Shown piece after piece: positions 17,454-25,782 of a DNA stretch of 64,000 nt. Location of the stretch: positions 328,782-392,781 of the forward strand of contig JADJXV010000004.1 of the NCBI GenBank assembly GCA_016720145.1, given 5' to 3'. Each line of letters starts with the position of its first letter. Positions within the stretch are counted from its first letter, which is position 1. A program made the position numbers and the translations under genes. The notes beneath the pieces were generated by a model. That model had not been told where the DNA came from. It saw nothing but the letters and a program-made list of their open reading frames with translations, and did not search any database. The DNA comes from Ignavibacteria bacterium. Lineage in GTDB: Bacteria > Bacteroidota > Ignavibacteria > Kapaibacteriales > UBA961.

Positions 17454-17575
17454 ACCACGACAAAAGAGATGAAACAATTCTTTGCTCTACCATTTGAGCT
17501 ACGTTTTTCAACGGCCGGGCTCGAACCGGCAACATAAGATCATGTTGTGTATGTAGTTCCATCGGCATTCGTGGT
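17454..17575 (-). ncRNA. Y RNA-like ncRNA, copy 1, with permuted tRNA mimic
   Basis: Closest to the Ro gene. The terminal stem is ACCACGA with TCGTGGT. After GAATGCC and GGAACTACAT comes a small hairpin (AACAT and ATGTT). Then a textbook T-arm (GCCGG, loop TTCGAGC, CCGGC), a closed acceptor hairpin (CGTT, loop GAAA, AACG), and TA. The D-arm is GCTC, loop AAATGGTA, GAGC. A tRNA finder could score the arms but the order is T-acceptor-D. This arrangement is known for YrlA-type bacterial Y RNAs that bind Ro. Confidence 0.92.
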
Positions 17576-17600
17576 GCCAAGTATTTGATTAATAAATAAA

Positions 17601-19160
17601 TTACAATTCTACTGCTTCGATTTCATCCACCCAGAATTCGGGGCTGTTTCCTGTTGTAATAAATTGTTCAATTGTCGTAAAGACGGTGTCGGAAAATCCT
17701 CCGATATTGAGAATATCCTCACGGCTGTATGCCTGCGTTGTGCGATTCGGTTGCAAGTCGATACACACTAATTTTGCACCAGGATTACGGCTTTTGAGCG
17801 TTTCCCATTCCTGCATGAGCGCTGATGCACCGCTGCTTCGTGCGTCCACCCAGGATTCGTTATCTGAGACCATAATCACAATATCGACTGATTCGTTATG
17901 CCGGTTCAAGAGTTGTATCGGTGCTGAACAGTTTGTTCCTCCGCCACCGATGTCTGCAAGCTTTTTAGCGTTGGTCATCACCGTGTCGCGCGGGTTGATA
18001 TCTATTCTAACAACATGATTTTCAAAGGGTAATACACGTGCAGTGCGATTGACTCTCAAGAGCGCGGCCGTGATAAGCGCCGCTACATCTATACAGCGAA
18101 CGACCGAGGTCGCGCCTTTGCGATAGCCGGTCACAGGGCTCTGCATCGAACCCGACACATCGGTACAAATCACGATGGATTTGCCCTCAAAAGCGGGCAC
18201 ATTTTCGGTTGCAATTTCCATTGCATCCTGTAATGCATCACAAATTTGCGCCGGTAAGATTGATTTGTCGGCATAATAAAACGCTGTCATCAGTTGATAT
18301 GGGAGCACTTTGGCGCGGCGTATTGCATCGCGATTGCGTAGCTTTCCGGCGATGTATTCCACCATTTCCGCGTCCTGAAATACTCCATGACGGGCGAAGG
18401 TATTGAGGTTCATCCGCAGCGTCTGCCACGGCGCATTGCGGGCAATTTCTCTCCACTGCTGTTCGGTAAGCGTTTGGGAAGTAAGCAATTGGAACGGTAA
18501 ATCCGGGATCTCTTCACTCTCGCCCTTGCGGAACGTCTCTACGTCGCAGACAATCTTCGGCAATGTGGCAAACTCTTTCTTTCTTCCAATTAACCATCCA
18601 TATAATGCTTCCCGCTCGGGGCTCTCGGGCTTCGGACGCGCCATCTTGATAATATCACCAAGCGAAGGCGACGCCCCAACCGATGCCGACACAAGCTGTT
18701 CGGCAGTGCGGCTTGCAAGCCATGTGCGGATCATACGCCGTGGCGCCGAACCGAACGACTTACGGCCAACCTGACCTGAGCGAACCATTTGCACATAATT
18801 GCGCAGCATTTTTCCATTCGAAATTACCCGTGGGAATATCCGCTCAAGAATCTCGGTATCACGCGTCGAGAGCACCGCCGCAAGCAAGGCAGGCATGTCT
18901 TTCATCATGCTTTGTTCACGTGCATAGAGGGCAGTCTTGGCGATGAACTCCGGTTCGACGGCATTGCAGAGCTCAAGTACGGTAGCGAGCTGCATTTCGG
19001 CATTGGCGTAAAAGGTCGCATTCAAGCATCCGGTCGCAGCATATTGTGCGAGTGCCTGACGATCCGAGAACTTATATGCCGGCGCTTTTTCAGAATTCAC
19101 CGTGTCCGCCTGGCGGATAAATTTCCCAATGAAGGTTTTGAATAATTGTTTGTTTGCCAT
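17601..19160 (-). CDS. rsr: Ro60 homologue (TROVE and von Willebrand A domains)
   Basis: The ATG at 19160-19158 (MANKQLFKTFIGK) has AGGAG seven bases upstream, so it is preferred to an upstream in-frame codon at 19193. This gives 519 residues. Residues about 1-320 are the HEAT-like TROVE ring that binds misfolded RNA ends and Y RNA. Residues about 326-519 are a von Willebrand A domain with the metal-ion site DVSGS (334-338), plus IGGGGTNC and VSDNESW. Bacterial Ro (Rsr) works with Y RNAs in RNA quality control and with exonucleases. It heads the operon under the sigma54 promoter, and the Y RNA genes follow it directly. Confident assignment. Confidence 0.93.
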   Translation of the reverse strand: MANKQLFKTFIGKFIRQADTVNSEKAPAYKFSDRQALAQYAATGCLNATFYANAEMQLATVLELCNAVEPEFIAKTALYAREQSMMKDMPALLAAVLSTRDTEILERIFPRVISNGKMLRNYVQMVRSGQVGRKSFGSAPRRMIRTWLASRTAEQLVSASVGASPSLGDIIKMARPKPESPEREALYGWLIGRKKEFATLPKIVCDVETFRKGESEEIPDLPFQLLTSQTLTEQQWREIARNAPWQTLRMNLNTFARHGVFQDAEMVEYIAGKLRNRDAIRRAKVLPYQLMTAFYYADKSILPAQICDALQDAMEIATENVPAFEGKSIVICTDVSGSMQSPVTGYRKGATSVVRCIDVAALITAALLRVNRTARVLPFENHVVRIDINPRDTVMTNAKKLADIGGGGTNCSAPIQLLNRHNESVDIVIMVSDNESWVDARSSGASALMQEWETLKSRNPGAKLVCIDLQPNRTTQAYSREDILNIGGFSDTVFTTIEQFITTGNSPEFWVDEIEAVEL

Positions 19161-19199
19161 TTTTATTCTCCTAAAATAAGTTGTAATTGCCATCTTATT

Positions 19200-19215
19200 T
19201 ACAACACCCGTGCCA
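19200..19215 (-). promoter_or_regulatory. Sigma54 (-24/-12) promoter of the RNA-repair operon
   Basis: On the minus strand the sequence is TGGCACGGGTGTTGTA. This matches the consensus TGGCACG-N4-TTGCW except for one base in the -12 element. It predicts a start site near 19190 and a leader of about 30 nt with an ideal Shine-Dalgarno. A sigma54 activator gene (rtcR) lies divergently 200 bp away, as expected. Confidence 0.85.
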
Positions 19216-19412
19216 AAGTGTGTTTATGGGTCAATTATCTGTTAATTATACAGTTACAAGCATAAAGTGTGTAAGAAATCTGACAATTTTTAGAAGTGAA
19301 TGGTCGTTCATTATAGAAATATATCGCGGTATTTAGAAAATTATCTATTTTTGAGAATTGAAGGGTGCAATTTTGATATAATTGATGTGCAACAAACGCC
19401 AAAAGAAAAAAA

Positions 19413-21082
19413 ATGCGTAAAAAAAATGTCGTTCTAGGATTTTTAGGCACCACGCTCGACCGGGCGCGTCGTGCGAATCGTTTTGACGGGTGGCGTCCGA
19501 GTGTATCGGTGACGATGCATGCGGAGGAATTGCCGGTCGATAGGTTTATTCTGATTCACGGTCAGTCTGCGACGGGGCTTGCCCGGCAGATCAAGTCTGA
19601 TATCGGGGAAGTGTCGCCGGATACGGAAGTGGAATTCCGTCAAATGGAATTTACGAACGCCTGGGATTTCGAAGAAGTATTCTCGAATCTCCTTGATTTT
19701 ACTCGGAGTTTTCCGTTTGACCCTGATGATGAGGAATACTACGTTCACCTCACGACCGGTACGCACGTTGCGCAGATTTGCCTCTTTCTCCTCACCGAAG
19801 CGCGGTATTTTCCGGCGAAATTTGTGCAGAGTTCACCCGGACAAGAGCCGCCTCTTGCGAAAGGTTCGCTGCAGATTGTCGATCTGGATTTATCCAAATA
19901 CAACTCCATCGCGCAGCGTTTTGCCGAGGAACGCCGCGATAGGTATGCGGCACTGAAGTCCGGCATCAACACGCGTAACGCCAGGTTTAACAGTATGATA
20001 GAGCGTATCGAGCGTGTAGCAGTCGGTTCGAAAGCGCCGATACTCATCATGGGTCCGACAGGCGCCGGCAAGTCGCAGCTTGCGCGGAGGATTTACGAAC
20101 TCAAAAAAGACTGTTTTCAGGTGTCGGGGAATTTTGTTGAGGTTAATTGCGCTACACTTCGCGGTGATTCTTCGATGTCCGCCCTTTTTGGTCACATCAA
20201 AGGTGCGTTTACCGGCGCTGCGACGGGGCGCGATGGGTATTTGAAAAAGGCGGATAAGGGGATTTTGTTTTTGGATGAAATCGGCGAACTCGGCACCGAC
20301 GAACAGGCTATGCTCCTGCGCGCGCTGGAGGATAAGGTGTTCTTTCCGCTCGGCGCAGACGCGGAAACAGAAAGTGATTTTCAGCTTATCGGCGGAACAA
20401 ATAAGGAGTTAGGCGTGCTCTCCCGCGAAGGAAAATTCCGTGAAGACTTACTGGCAAGGATTAATTTATGGACATTTCAGATGCCCGGACTCGCCGAACG
20501 GCGTGAGGATATCGAACCGAATATTGAGTATGAATTAGAGCGATTTGCGCGGCTAAATAACTCGCTCGTGACGTTTACGAGTGACGCGCGCGAACAATTC
20601 CTCAAATTCTCCCACACGAAAGAAGCGATTTGGAATGCGAATTTCCGTGATCTCAATGCGGCGATTACGCGTATGGCGACGCTTGCTGTGGGCGGGAGAA
20701 TTACGATGCCGGATGTGGACGAGGAAATCCTCCGCCTGCAGCAACATTGGGAGGGATTACTCCGCAGAATGAACGTGCAGAACGTCTGCTTCGGAAAATC
20801 CTCCCAAGCGATGAACTCGACCAACTCGATAGATTCGAACGGGTTCAGCTCGAAGATGTGGTGTCGGTCATTGCAAGCAGCGACTCGCTCGCCGGAGCAG
20901 GACGCACGCTCTTTCATGCCTCCCGCGAAAGGAAAAATCACGCCAACGACACCGACCGATTGCGGAAATATTTGGCAAAATTTGGTTTGGAATTTGGAGC
21001 GGTGAAGGCGCGGCGGGGATGTGGGAATATGCCGGGGTTTAATCTAACAAATGATGTGGAATTCCCAGACCTCGTTTGGTAA
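19413..21082 (+). CDS. rtcR: RtcR-type CARF-AAA+ sigma54-dependent activator (frameshifted in this sequence)
   Basis: The N-terminal CARF domain (about 1-185) carries the ligand-loop motif HLTTGTHVA (112-120); it is known to sense cyclic-phosphate-ended RNA fragments. The AAA+ sigma54 module has Walker A GPTGAGKS (214-221), the sigma54-contacting GAFTGA (264-269) and Walker B ILFLDE. The frame breaks near 20745-20755 in a GGGAGGG run. The -1 frame then gives the family C-terminus (AERLLRKILPSDELDQLDRFE ... AGRTLFHASRERKNHANDTD ... RLRKYLAKFGL), the helix-turn-helix region. One missing G restores one protein of about 556 residues. It is divergent from rsr. Confidence 0.9.
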
Positions 21083-21173
21083 CCCTCATTCAGTACAATC
21101 TTCCTCAATTATCTAAATTATAATAACCAATTCGTATATTGAGTAGTTATCTGAAACATACAACATCAAATCC

Positions 21174-22047
21174 ATGAAACAACTATTCCAAAACACAGCA
21201 ATTCTCATCCTCAGCTTTACGTTGCATATAACGCTCGCGCACCCACGCTGTGACACATACGATTCAACCGATGTACTCTTTCCAATGACCAAATTTTACG
21301 GACAGTTACAACGGGGGATAGGTTCGTATAATAATGAAATGTTCTGGAATATCAAACTCGGCGGGCTGTTTCAATTCTATAGGTTTGAGAATTCCTCGAT
21401 AAATTTCCTGTCACTCCACGAACTCAATGCCACGCCGTATAATGACATCACGTTTGACCCCGCAGGTGCACGATGGGAAGAGTCGCTCAATTATTCATAT
21501 CGTTCTCAACGCTCAATATACAATAGGTTATGCACATCGCTGCAAACATGAAATCGATAATTTTGACCCGGCTGACAGCGTGCAGAATATAGATGTTTCG
21601 CAATTGACCAAACGGGTGGTCATTCTCTCTGGACCGTATTTTGAATTTCAAAATGTCATGCAGGTTACGTCAGAAAGTGAACTTAATGTACTCGCCCGCT
21701 TCGACTACACGCCGATTAATATTGATTATCGCTATCCTCTCACGACCAATGACCTGAGTTGGAATGATATAGATGCAGAACTGTCACTCGCAACTCGTTA
21801 TAAATATAAAATTAACAGTACTATTGATCTTCAAGCCAAGCTATGGCTGAATACTTCCTTTTTACGTTCAATAGGAGCTCGATCGAATTACCGAGTAGAG
21901 GCAGCCGGTACTCTCCACGGAAAAAGCAATGCTGCGACAATTTTTATCGCACGGGAATATATGTATGATGATTTGTCCTCGCCGACTCCGCATGCGTCGC
22001 AGGTGGTGTATGTGGGATTTCGATTGATGAGTGTGAATTTCTGGTAG
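21174..22047 (+). CDS. Hypothetical secreted/outer-membrane protein (frameshifted)
   Basis: Two overlapping frames join into one protein. The first starts with a signal peptide (MKQLFQNTAILILSFTLHITLA) and runs to about 21500. The second frame, +1 relative to it, continues through NAQYTIGYAHRCKHEIDNFD to the stop at 22047. The junction lies near 21480-21510 and needs one extra base to be removed. The mature part, about 270 residues, has alternating hydrophobic and polar strands (ELSLATRYKYKINSTIDLQA) and a terminal VGFRLMSVNFW. This is the look of an outer-membrane beta-barrel, ending in an aromatic residue. I do not recognise the family. Confidence 0.6.
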
Positions 22048-22053
22048 GGTTAG

Positions 22054-22281
22054 TTCTACTTTGGTACTTTACTTTTTGAAATGTGCTGCCCATACGAATG
22101 AGCATGAAAAACCTTAGTAACGCGCAGTACCAACCTGAATAACAACCTTATTTTTAGTATAGCCGTGTACCCATCGCAAGGTAAAAACTATACAATAAGG
22201 TAATAAGGTTATATCTTTAACTGACATAGTTCTACTAAGGTTTATCACATTCACCTATAAACGTAAAGTGCCAAAGTAGAA
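22054..22281. mobile_element. Probable MITE-like palindromic element, about 228 bp
   Basis: The ends are 18-bp inverted repeats (TTCTACTTTGGTACTTTA and its complement at 22264-22281, one mismatch). Inside, further nested inverted pairs share nearly the same centre: AAACCTTAGTA (22109) with TACTAAGGTTT (22233), AACCTTATT (22144) with AATAAGGTT (22202), and GTATAG (22157) with CTATAC (22188). The whole would fold into a long imperfect hairpin. No coding region is present. Confidence 0.65.
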
Positions 22282-22311
22282 TTAGGAATGAGCGATAATA
22301 GCTGAACAATT

Positions 22312-23520
22312 CTATTGTTGAATTTCCCGCACATCCACCACTCCACGCCCCCACAAAAGCGGCACAGCCGCCGACACACCCAGCACGCCGAATATTCCGC
22401 CGGAAATGAGTAATGCAGTGCCAAGCGAAAAACTGTCACTCACCCAGCCGACAAGCGGACCGACAATGCTAAATATAATTCTTACAATCATTTGACGCAC
22501 CGAAAGCACCGTCGCGCGGCGGTCATCGGGTACTTCTCGATTGATGTAGGTGTTGAAAATTGGATTGTTGATACCACGCACGAAGTAGAAGATCAAGAGC
22601 GCAGGTATGAACCAAATCGTCATGCCGATACCCAAAATCAAATAACCAACCATCGATGTAACCGCTAATATTATAATCATGTTTCGCGCACCAAGAGCCG
22701 TCTCGAAGCGATGGGCGTTCATCGAAAACCAGCCGACCGTAAAGTTCAGCGTGGTCCATGCTGCACCAAATACGGCAATCGGCACACCGACAGCGAGCAT
22801 ATAAGGCTGAATAAACCAGACCATCGTCAGGGTTGATGCGCCGACTATGCCTGAGAAGACAATCAGCGAGCGCAAACGAACATTTACAATGAGCGCAAAA
22901 CGGGTAATCATGAGGATATCGTGGAAAGAGGTATGTCCCTTGACGAGTGCTCGTCTTGGAGGTTCGGTGAGGAGGAATGCTAATGGTATAGCTAATGAAA
23001 TCACTGCGAATTGTACATATATCTGGAACATCAAGCTGATACCAGCCAACAAACCACCCAAGACTCCGGCGATTGCCTCCGAGAAATTCCCGAAGGAAAT
23101 CTGTCTGCCCTCTGCATGAATTGAACGTTTCGTTTCACCAAGTGCGGCAAGAGTGTCAAATGTCATTGCTGAGTCTGTGCCGGAGATGAAGCTCGCGCCA
23201 AAACCGAGGACAATTTCAGCGGCAAAAATCATCCAGAAGCCGCTTGCAAAACAGTATATACCAAATCCTAGTGACCCTCCAATGACACCGATTATAATTG
23301 TTCGGCGGCGACCAAGACGGTCTGAAAAATACCCCGACGGTATTTCAAGTGCTAGCATTGCTACTGAAAAACTCGCTTGCAGGACCATTATATCCTGCAT
23401 TGAGAGTCCGACACTACGATAGAACAGAACAAGAGTCGGCAGAGCCACCATGAAATACCGCAGTGCCTGAATTGCATAGAGGAGAGGAATATTGCGCCGG
23501 AGATTTTGTTCGCTTGTCAT
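22312..23520 (-). CDS. MFS transporter
   Basis: This 402-residue protein has about twelve hydrophobic segments, as expected for the major facilitator superfamily. The motif-A loop between helices 2 and 3 is visible (GYFSDRLGRRRTIIIG). A middle cytoplasmic loop contains TEPPRRALVKGHTSFHD, and charged residues occur in EIVLGFGASFISGTDSA (helix 4-5 region). The substrate cannot be told; it may be a drug or sugar exporter-type transporter. Its C-terminus lies 31 bp from the MITE-like element. Confidence 0.85.
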   Translation of the reverse strand: MTSEQNLRRNIPLLYAIQALRYFMVALPTLVLFYRSVGLSMQDIMVLQASFSVAMLALEIPSGYFSDRLGRRRTIIIGVIGGSLGFGIYCFASGFWMIFAAEIVLGFGASFISGTDSAMTFDTLAALGETKRSIHAEGRQISFGNFSEAIAGVLGGLLAGISLMFQIYVQFAVISLAIPLAFLLTEPPRRALVKGHTSFHDILMITRFALIVNVRLRSLIVFSGIVGASTLTMVWFIQPYMLAVGVPIAVFGAAWTTLNFTVGWFSMNAHRFETALGARNMIIILAVTSMVGYLILGIGMTIWFIPALLIFYFVRGINNPIFNTYINREVPDDRRATVLSVRQMIVRIIFSIVGPLVGWVSDSFSLGTALLISGGIFGVLGVSAAVPLLWGRGVVDVREIQQ

Positions 23521-23881
23521 CTAAAAAATAGTAAGATATGTTTCTATTGAATGAGTTGATATTTGAGAATCACCGTTGATTATTCACTAACATTTTGGTA
23601 AATATAAAGATAAATTTACTTTAAAATATAAATAGCTTGAATATTGGGTAAATATCACTCATATTGAAACTGACGGTGAACTCTATTTGCTTGTTCAATT
23701 CAACCGAATACACATTGTATAATTGTCGAAAAATTGAAGTATAATAGTGTCATCTATCTCTTTTATTCTGAAAATTCAATCTTCTGTAAGTCCTCCTATT
23801 TTCATTCTATCACGTTCCACTCGGTAATTGTTCCGTATTTTTGCATAATTAAATCCCCGTCTATCTTTCAGGAGAACAACT
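23521..23881. other. Intergenic, 361 bp, AT-rich
   Basis: This is a divergent region between the MFS gene and the endonuclease gene. It is strongly AT-rich, especially 23575-23640. AGGAG at the end belongs to the following gene. I see no RNA or repeat. Confidence 0.4.
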
Positions 23882-25564
23882 ATGCCATTTCGCTACGGGA
23901 TAGTTATTGTGTATTTTTTATCAATGTATCTACCGTCCTTCGCCCAGGAATGTCCCACCCAATTCGGTGACAATATCCTCGATTTTGGATCCGTACAAAC
24001 GCGTACAACCACCATTAAAAAGCTATGGCTCAAGACGTCTCCGACAGCTAATCCTATCGTGATTCGATCTGCGTCGGTAGTTTCGGGAGAGAATGTTTTC
24101 AAGGTAAAATTGCCAAGCCAAATACTTATTAACCCAAATGACAGCACTGAGATAGAAGTTGATTTCAAGAGTAATCAAAATATTAATTTCTCTGCATCTG
24201 CTTTTTTACAAGTACAATGTACTGCCTCCGGTGCCACCTACTCTCTCCCCATATCCCTTCGCGCTTCGTGTAATTATCCTGATACGGTCTATAATTTTAC
24301 TCAAAATCTTGTCGGTGCACAGCTTTTTCAGTCGTTAAGTGCATACCTGCAGAATCAAGTTGTCCTCGATTATAAGCAAGCACGAACGGCATTTTTTAGT
24401 CAATTAGATAATCGAAACGGGGAAGTGGAATGTGTCTATACCGGACGCACCATCAAGACGACGACCATTCCTGACCCGAATCAATTTAATTGTGAACACA
24501 CCTGGCCGCAGAGTAAAGGGTCGGATGTGCCACCTCCCGAATCCGATATTTACCATTTGTATCCTTCTTGGGAAACGGCGAATACTAAACGTTCCAATTT
24601 CCCTTTTGGCAATGTAACGCAGAATATCAGCTGGCAGGATGGTGGTTCAAAACTTGGCCAGGCTACCGGAAGCAATGAAATTGTCTTTGAGCCCCGTGAC
24701 AAACACAAAGGAAATGTCGCTCGGAGTTTGTTCTATTTTGCTACTCGTTACGGCAATCGCAAGGGCACCAATGACACCCAGGGATTCCTGACGTCGATGG
24801 AGTCCACACTCCGTCAGTGGTGTGTACTCGATACGGTCGATGCGCTCGAAATGCAACGTAATGAAGGAATTGCGAAGATTCAGCAGCGGCGTAATCCGTA
24901 TATCGATCATCCGGAATTGATCGATCGAATCTATAATATTGGTAATCAACCGGGGTACCCGAAATATCCGCAACCTGTTGCCAGTGATACGTTTCTCACA
25001 TTCGGCAACGTAGGTCAGCTTGCATTGTATGTACATAATACCGGCAATGATGCAGCAGTAATTCAAACGGTGGACTTTCGGAATGCATCAGGTGATATCT
25101 TTACGCTAGCGCAATTTGATACGACAATTGCTCCCGGTGGACGAGCTCGTGTGGTGATAAATTCTAATAAAATCAACGGTTCTGCTACTGCCCGTGTACG
25201 CTTCGCTGCGGGAGTTCCTGCTGTTAATGTGTTCATAAGTACATTAGGTACATCCTCGATTGCTTCTCTTGAAGGCGATGCACCGATATTCGCAGTCGAG
25301 CAAAACGTTCCGAACCCTACCTCTAATACCATGACACAAATCACGCTACACGTACCGCCTCAAACGGTGAATGCAACAAGTTTGAAATTCTATCAGTTAG
25401 ACGGACGTGAAGTATTCGATGCAACAGGTTTGATTGAGTGGTCATCGGGAGGCAAAGGTGTCGTACAGCTTGGCGAGAAGGAACTCTTCCAATGTGGACA
25501 ATTTGCAATGTATCGTCTCACAGCACCTGGACATTCTATGGCGAAAGTAATGATTGTACGGTGA
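23882..25564 (+). CDS. Secreted endonuclease I family nuclease with T9SS-type C-terminus
   Basis: This 560-residue protein has a strong AGGAG site before the ATG and a signal peptide (MPFRYGIVIVYFLSMYLPSFA). Residues about 25-130 form a choice-of-anchor D-type beta domain. The nuclease domain (about 140-350) carries NCEHTWPQSKG (202-212), in which the His belongs to the His-Me finger. DIYHLYPSWETANTKRSNFPFG and NVARSLFYFATRYG follow, all typical of the NucM/Bsn endonuclease I family. Then a second beta domain and a C-terminal sorting-type region (VEQNVPNPTSNTMTQITLHV). It probably degrades extracellular DNA or RNA for nutrients. Confidence 0.85.
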   Translation: MPFRYGIVIVYFLSMYLPSFAQECPTQFGDNILDFGSVQTRTTTIKKLWLKTSPTANPIVIRSASVVSGENVFKVKLPSQILINPNDSTEIEVDFKSNQNINFSASAFLQVQCTASGATYSLPISLRASCNYPDTVYNFTQNLVGAQLFQSLSAYLQNQVVLDYKQARTAFFSQLDNRNGEVECVYTGRTIKTTTIPDPNQFNCEHTWPQSKGSDVPPPESDIYHLYPSWETANTKRSNFPFGNVTQNISWQDGGSKLGQATGSNEIVFEPRDKHKGNVARSLFYFATRYGNRKGTNDTQGFLTSMESTLRQWCVLDTVDALEMQRNEGIAKIQQRRNPYIDHPELIDRIYNIGNQPGYPKYPQPVASDTFLTFGNVGQLALYVHNTGNDAAVIQTVDFRNASGDIFTLAQFDTTIAPGGRARVVINSNKINGSATARVRFAAGVPAVNVFISTLGTSSIASLEGDAPIFAVEQNVPNPTSNTMTQITLHVPPQTVNATSLKFYQLDGREVFDATGLIEWSSGGKGVVQLGEKELFQCGQFAMYRLTAPGHSMAKVMIVR

Positions 25565-25596
25565 TGATAGAGGAAAAAGCAAAAGGAAAGAATGTA

Positions 25597-25617
25597 GGGG
25601 CGAATTGCATTCGCCCC
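25597..25617 (+). repeat. Palindrome GGGGCGAATTGCATTCGCCCC
   Basis: Arms GGGGCGAAT and ATTCGCCCC flank three bases. This is a widespread intergenic palindrome type; it may act as a weak terminator for the endonuclease gene. Confidence 0.6.
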
Positions 25618-25782
25618 AGTCATGCAGGTAGGGCGAGTGCAAATCATCCCAAGAAAAATCACAAACCTGACAAACCAGCGTAAATCATAAAAAATCAAAG
25701 ACATCAGAGTGTCATTACAGCGCAAAAAAATTGAAAATTGAATGAGCATGAGCTCAATTGTACTATTATATTGAAAGACAGA

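Noticed and set aside
16665..17575. Ordinary tRNA genes
   Set aside because: T-arm and D-arm are present but in the reverse order, joined by a closed acceptor hairpin, with no anticodon arm. They fit Y RNA modules instead.
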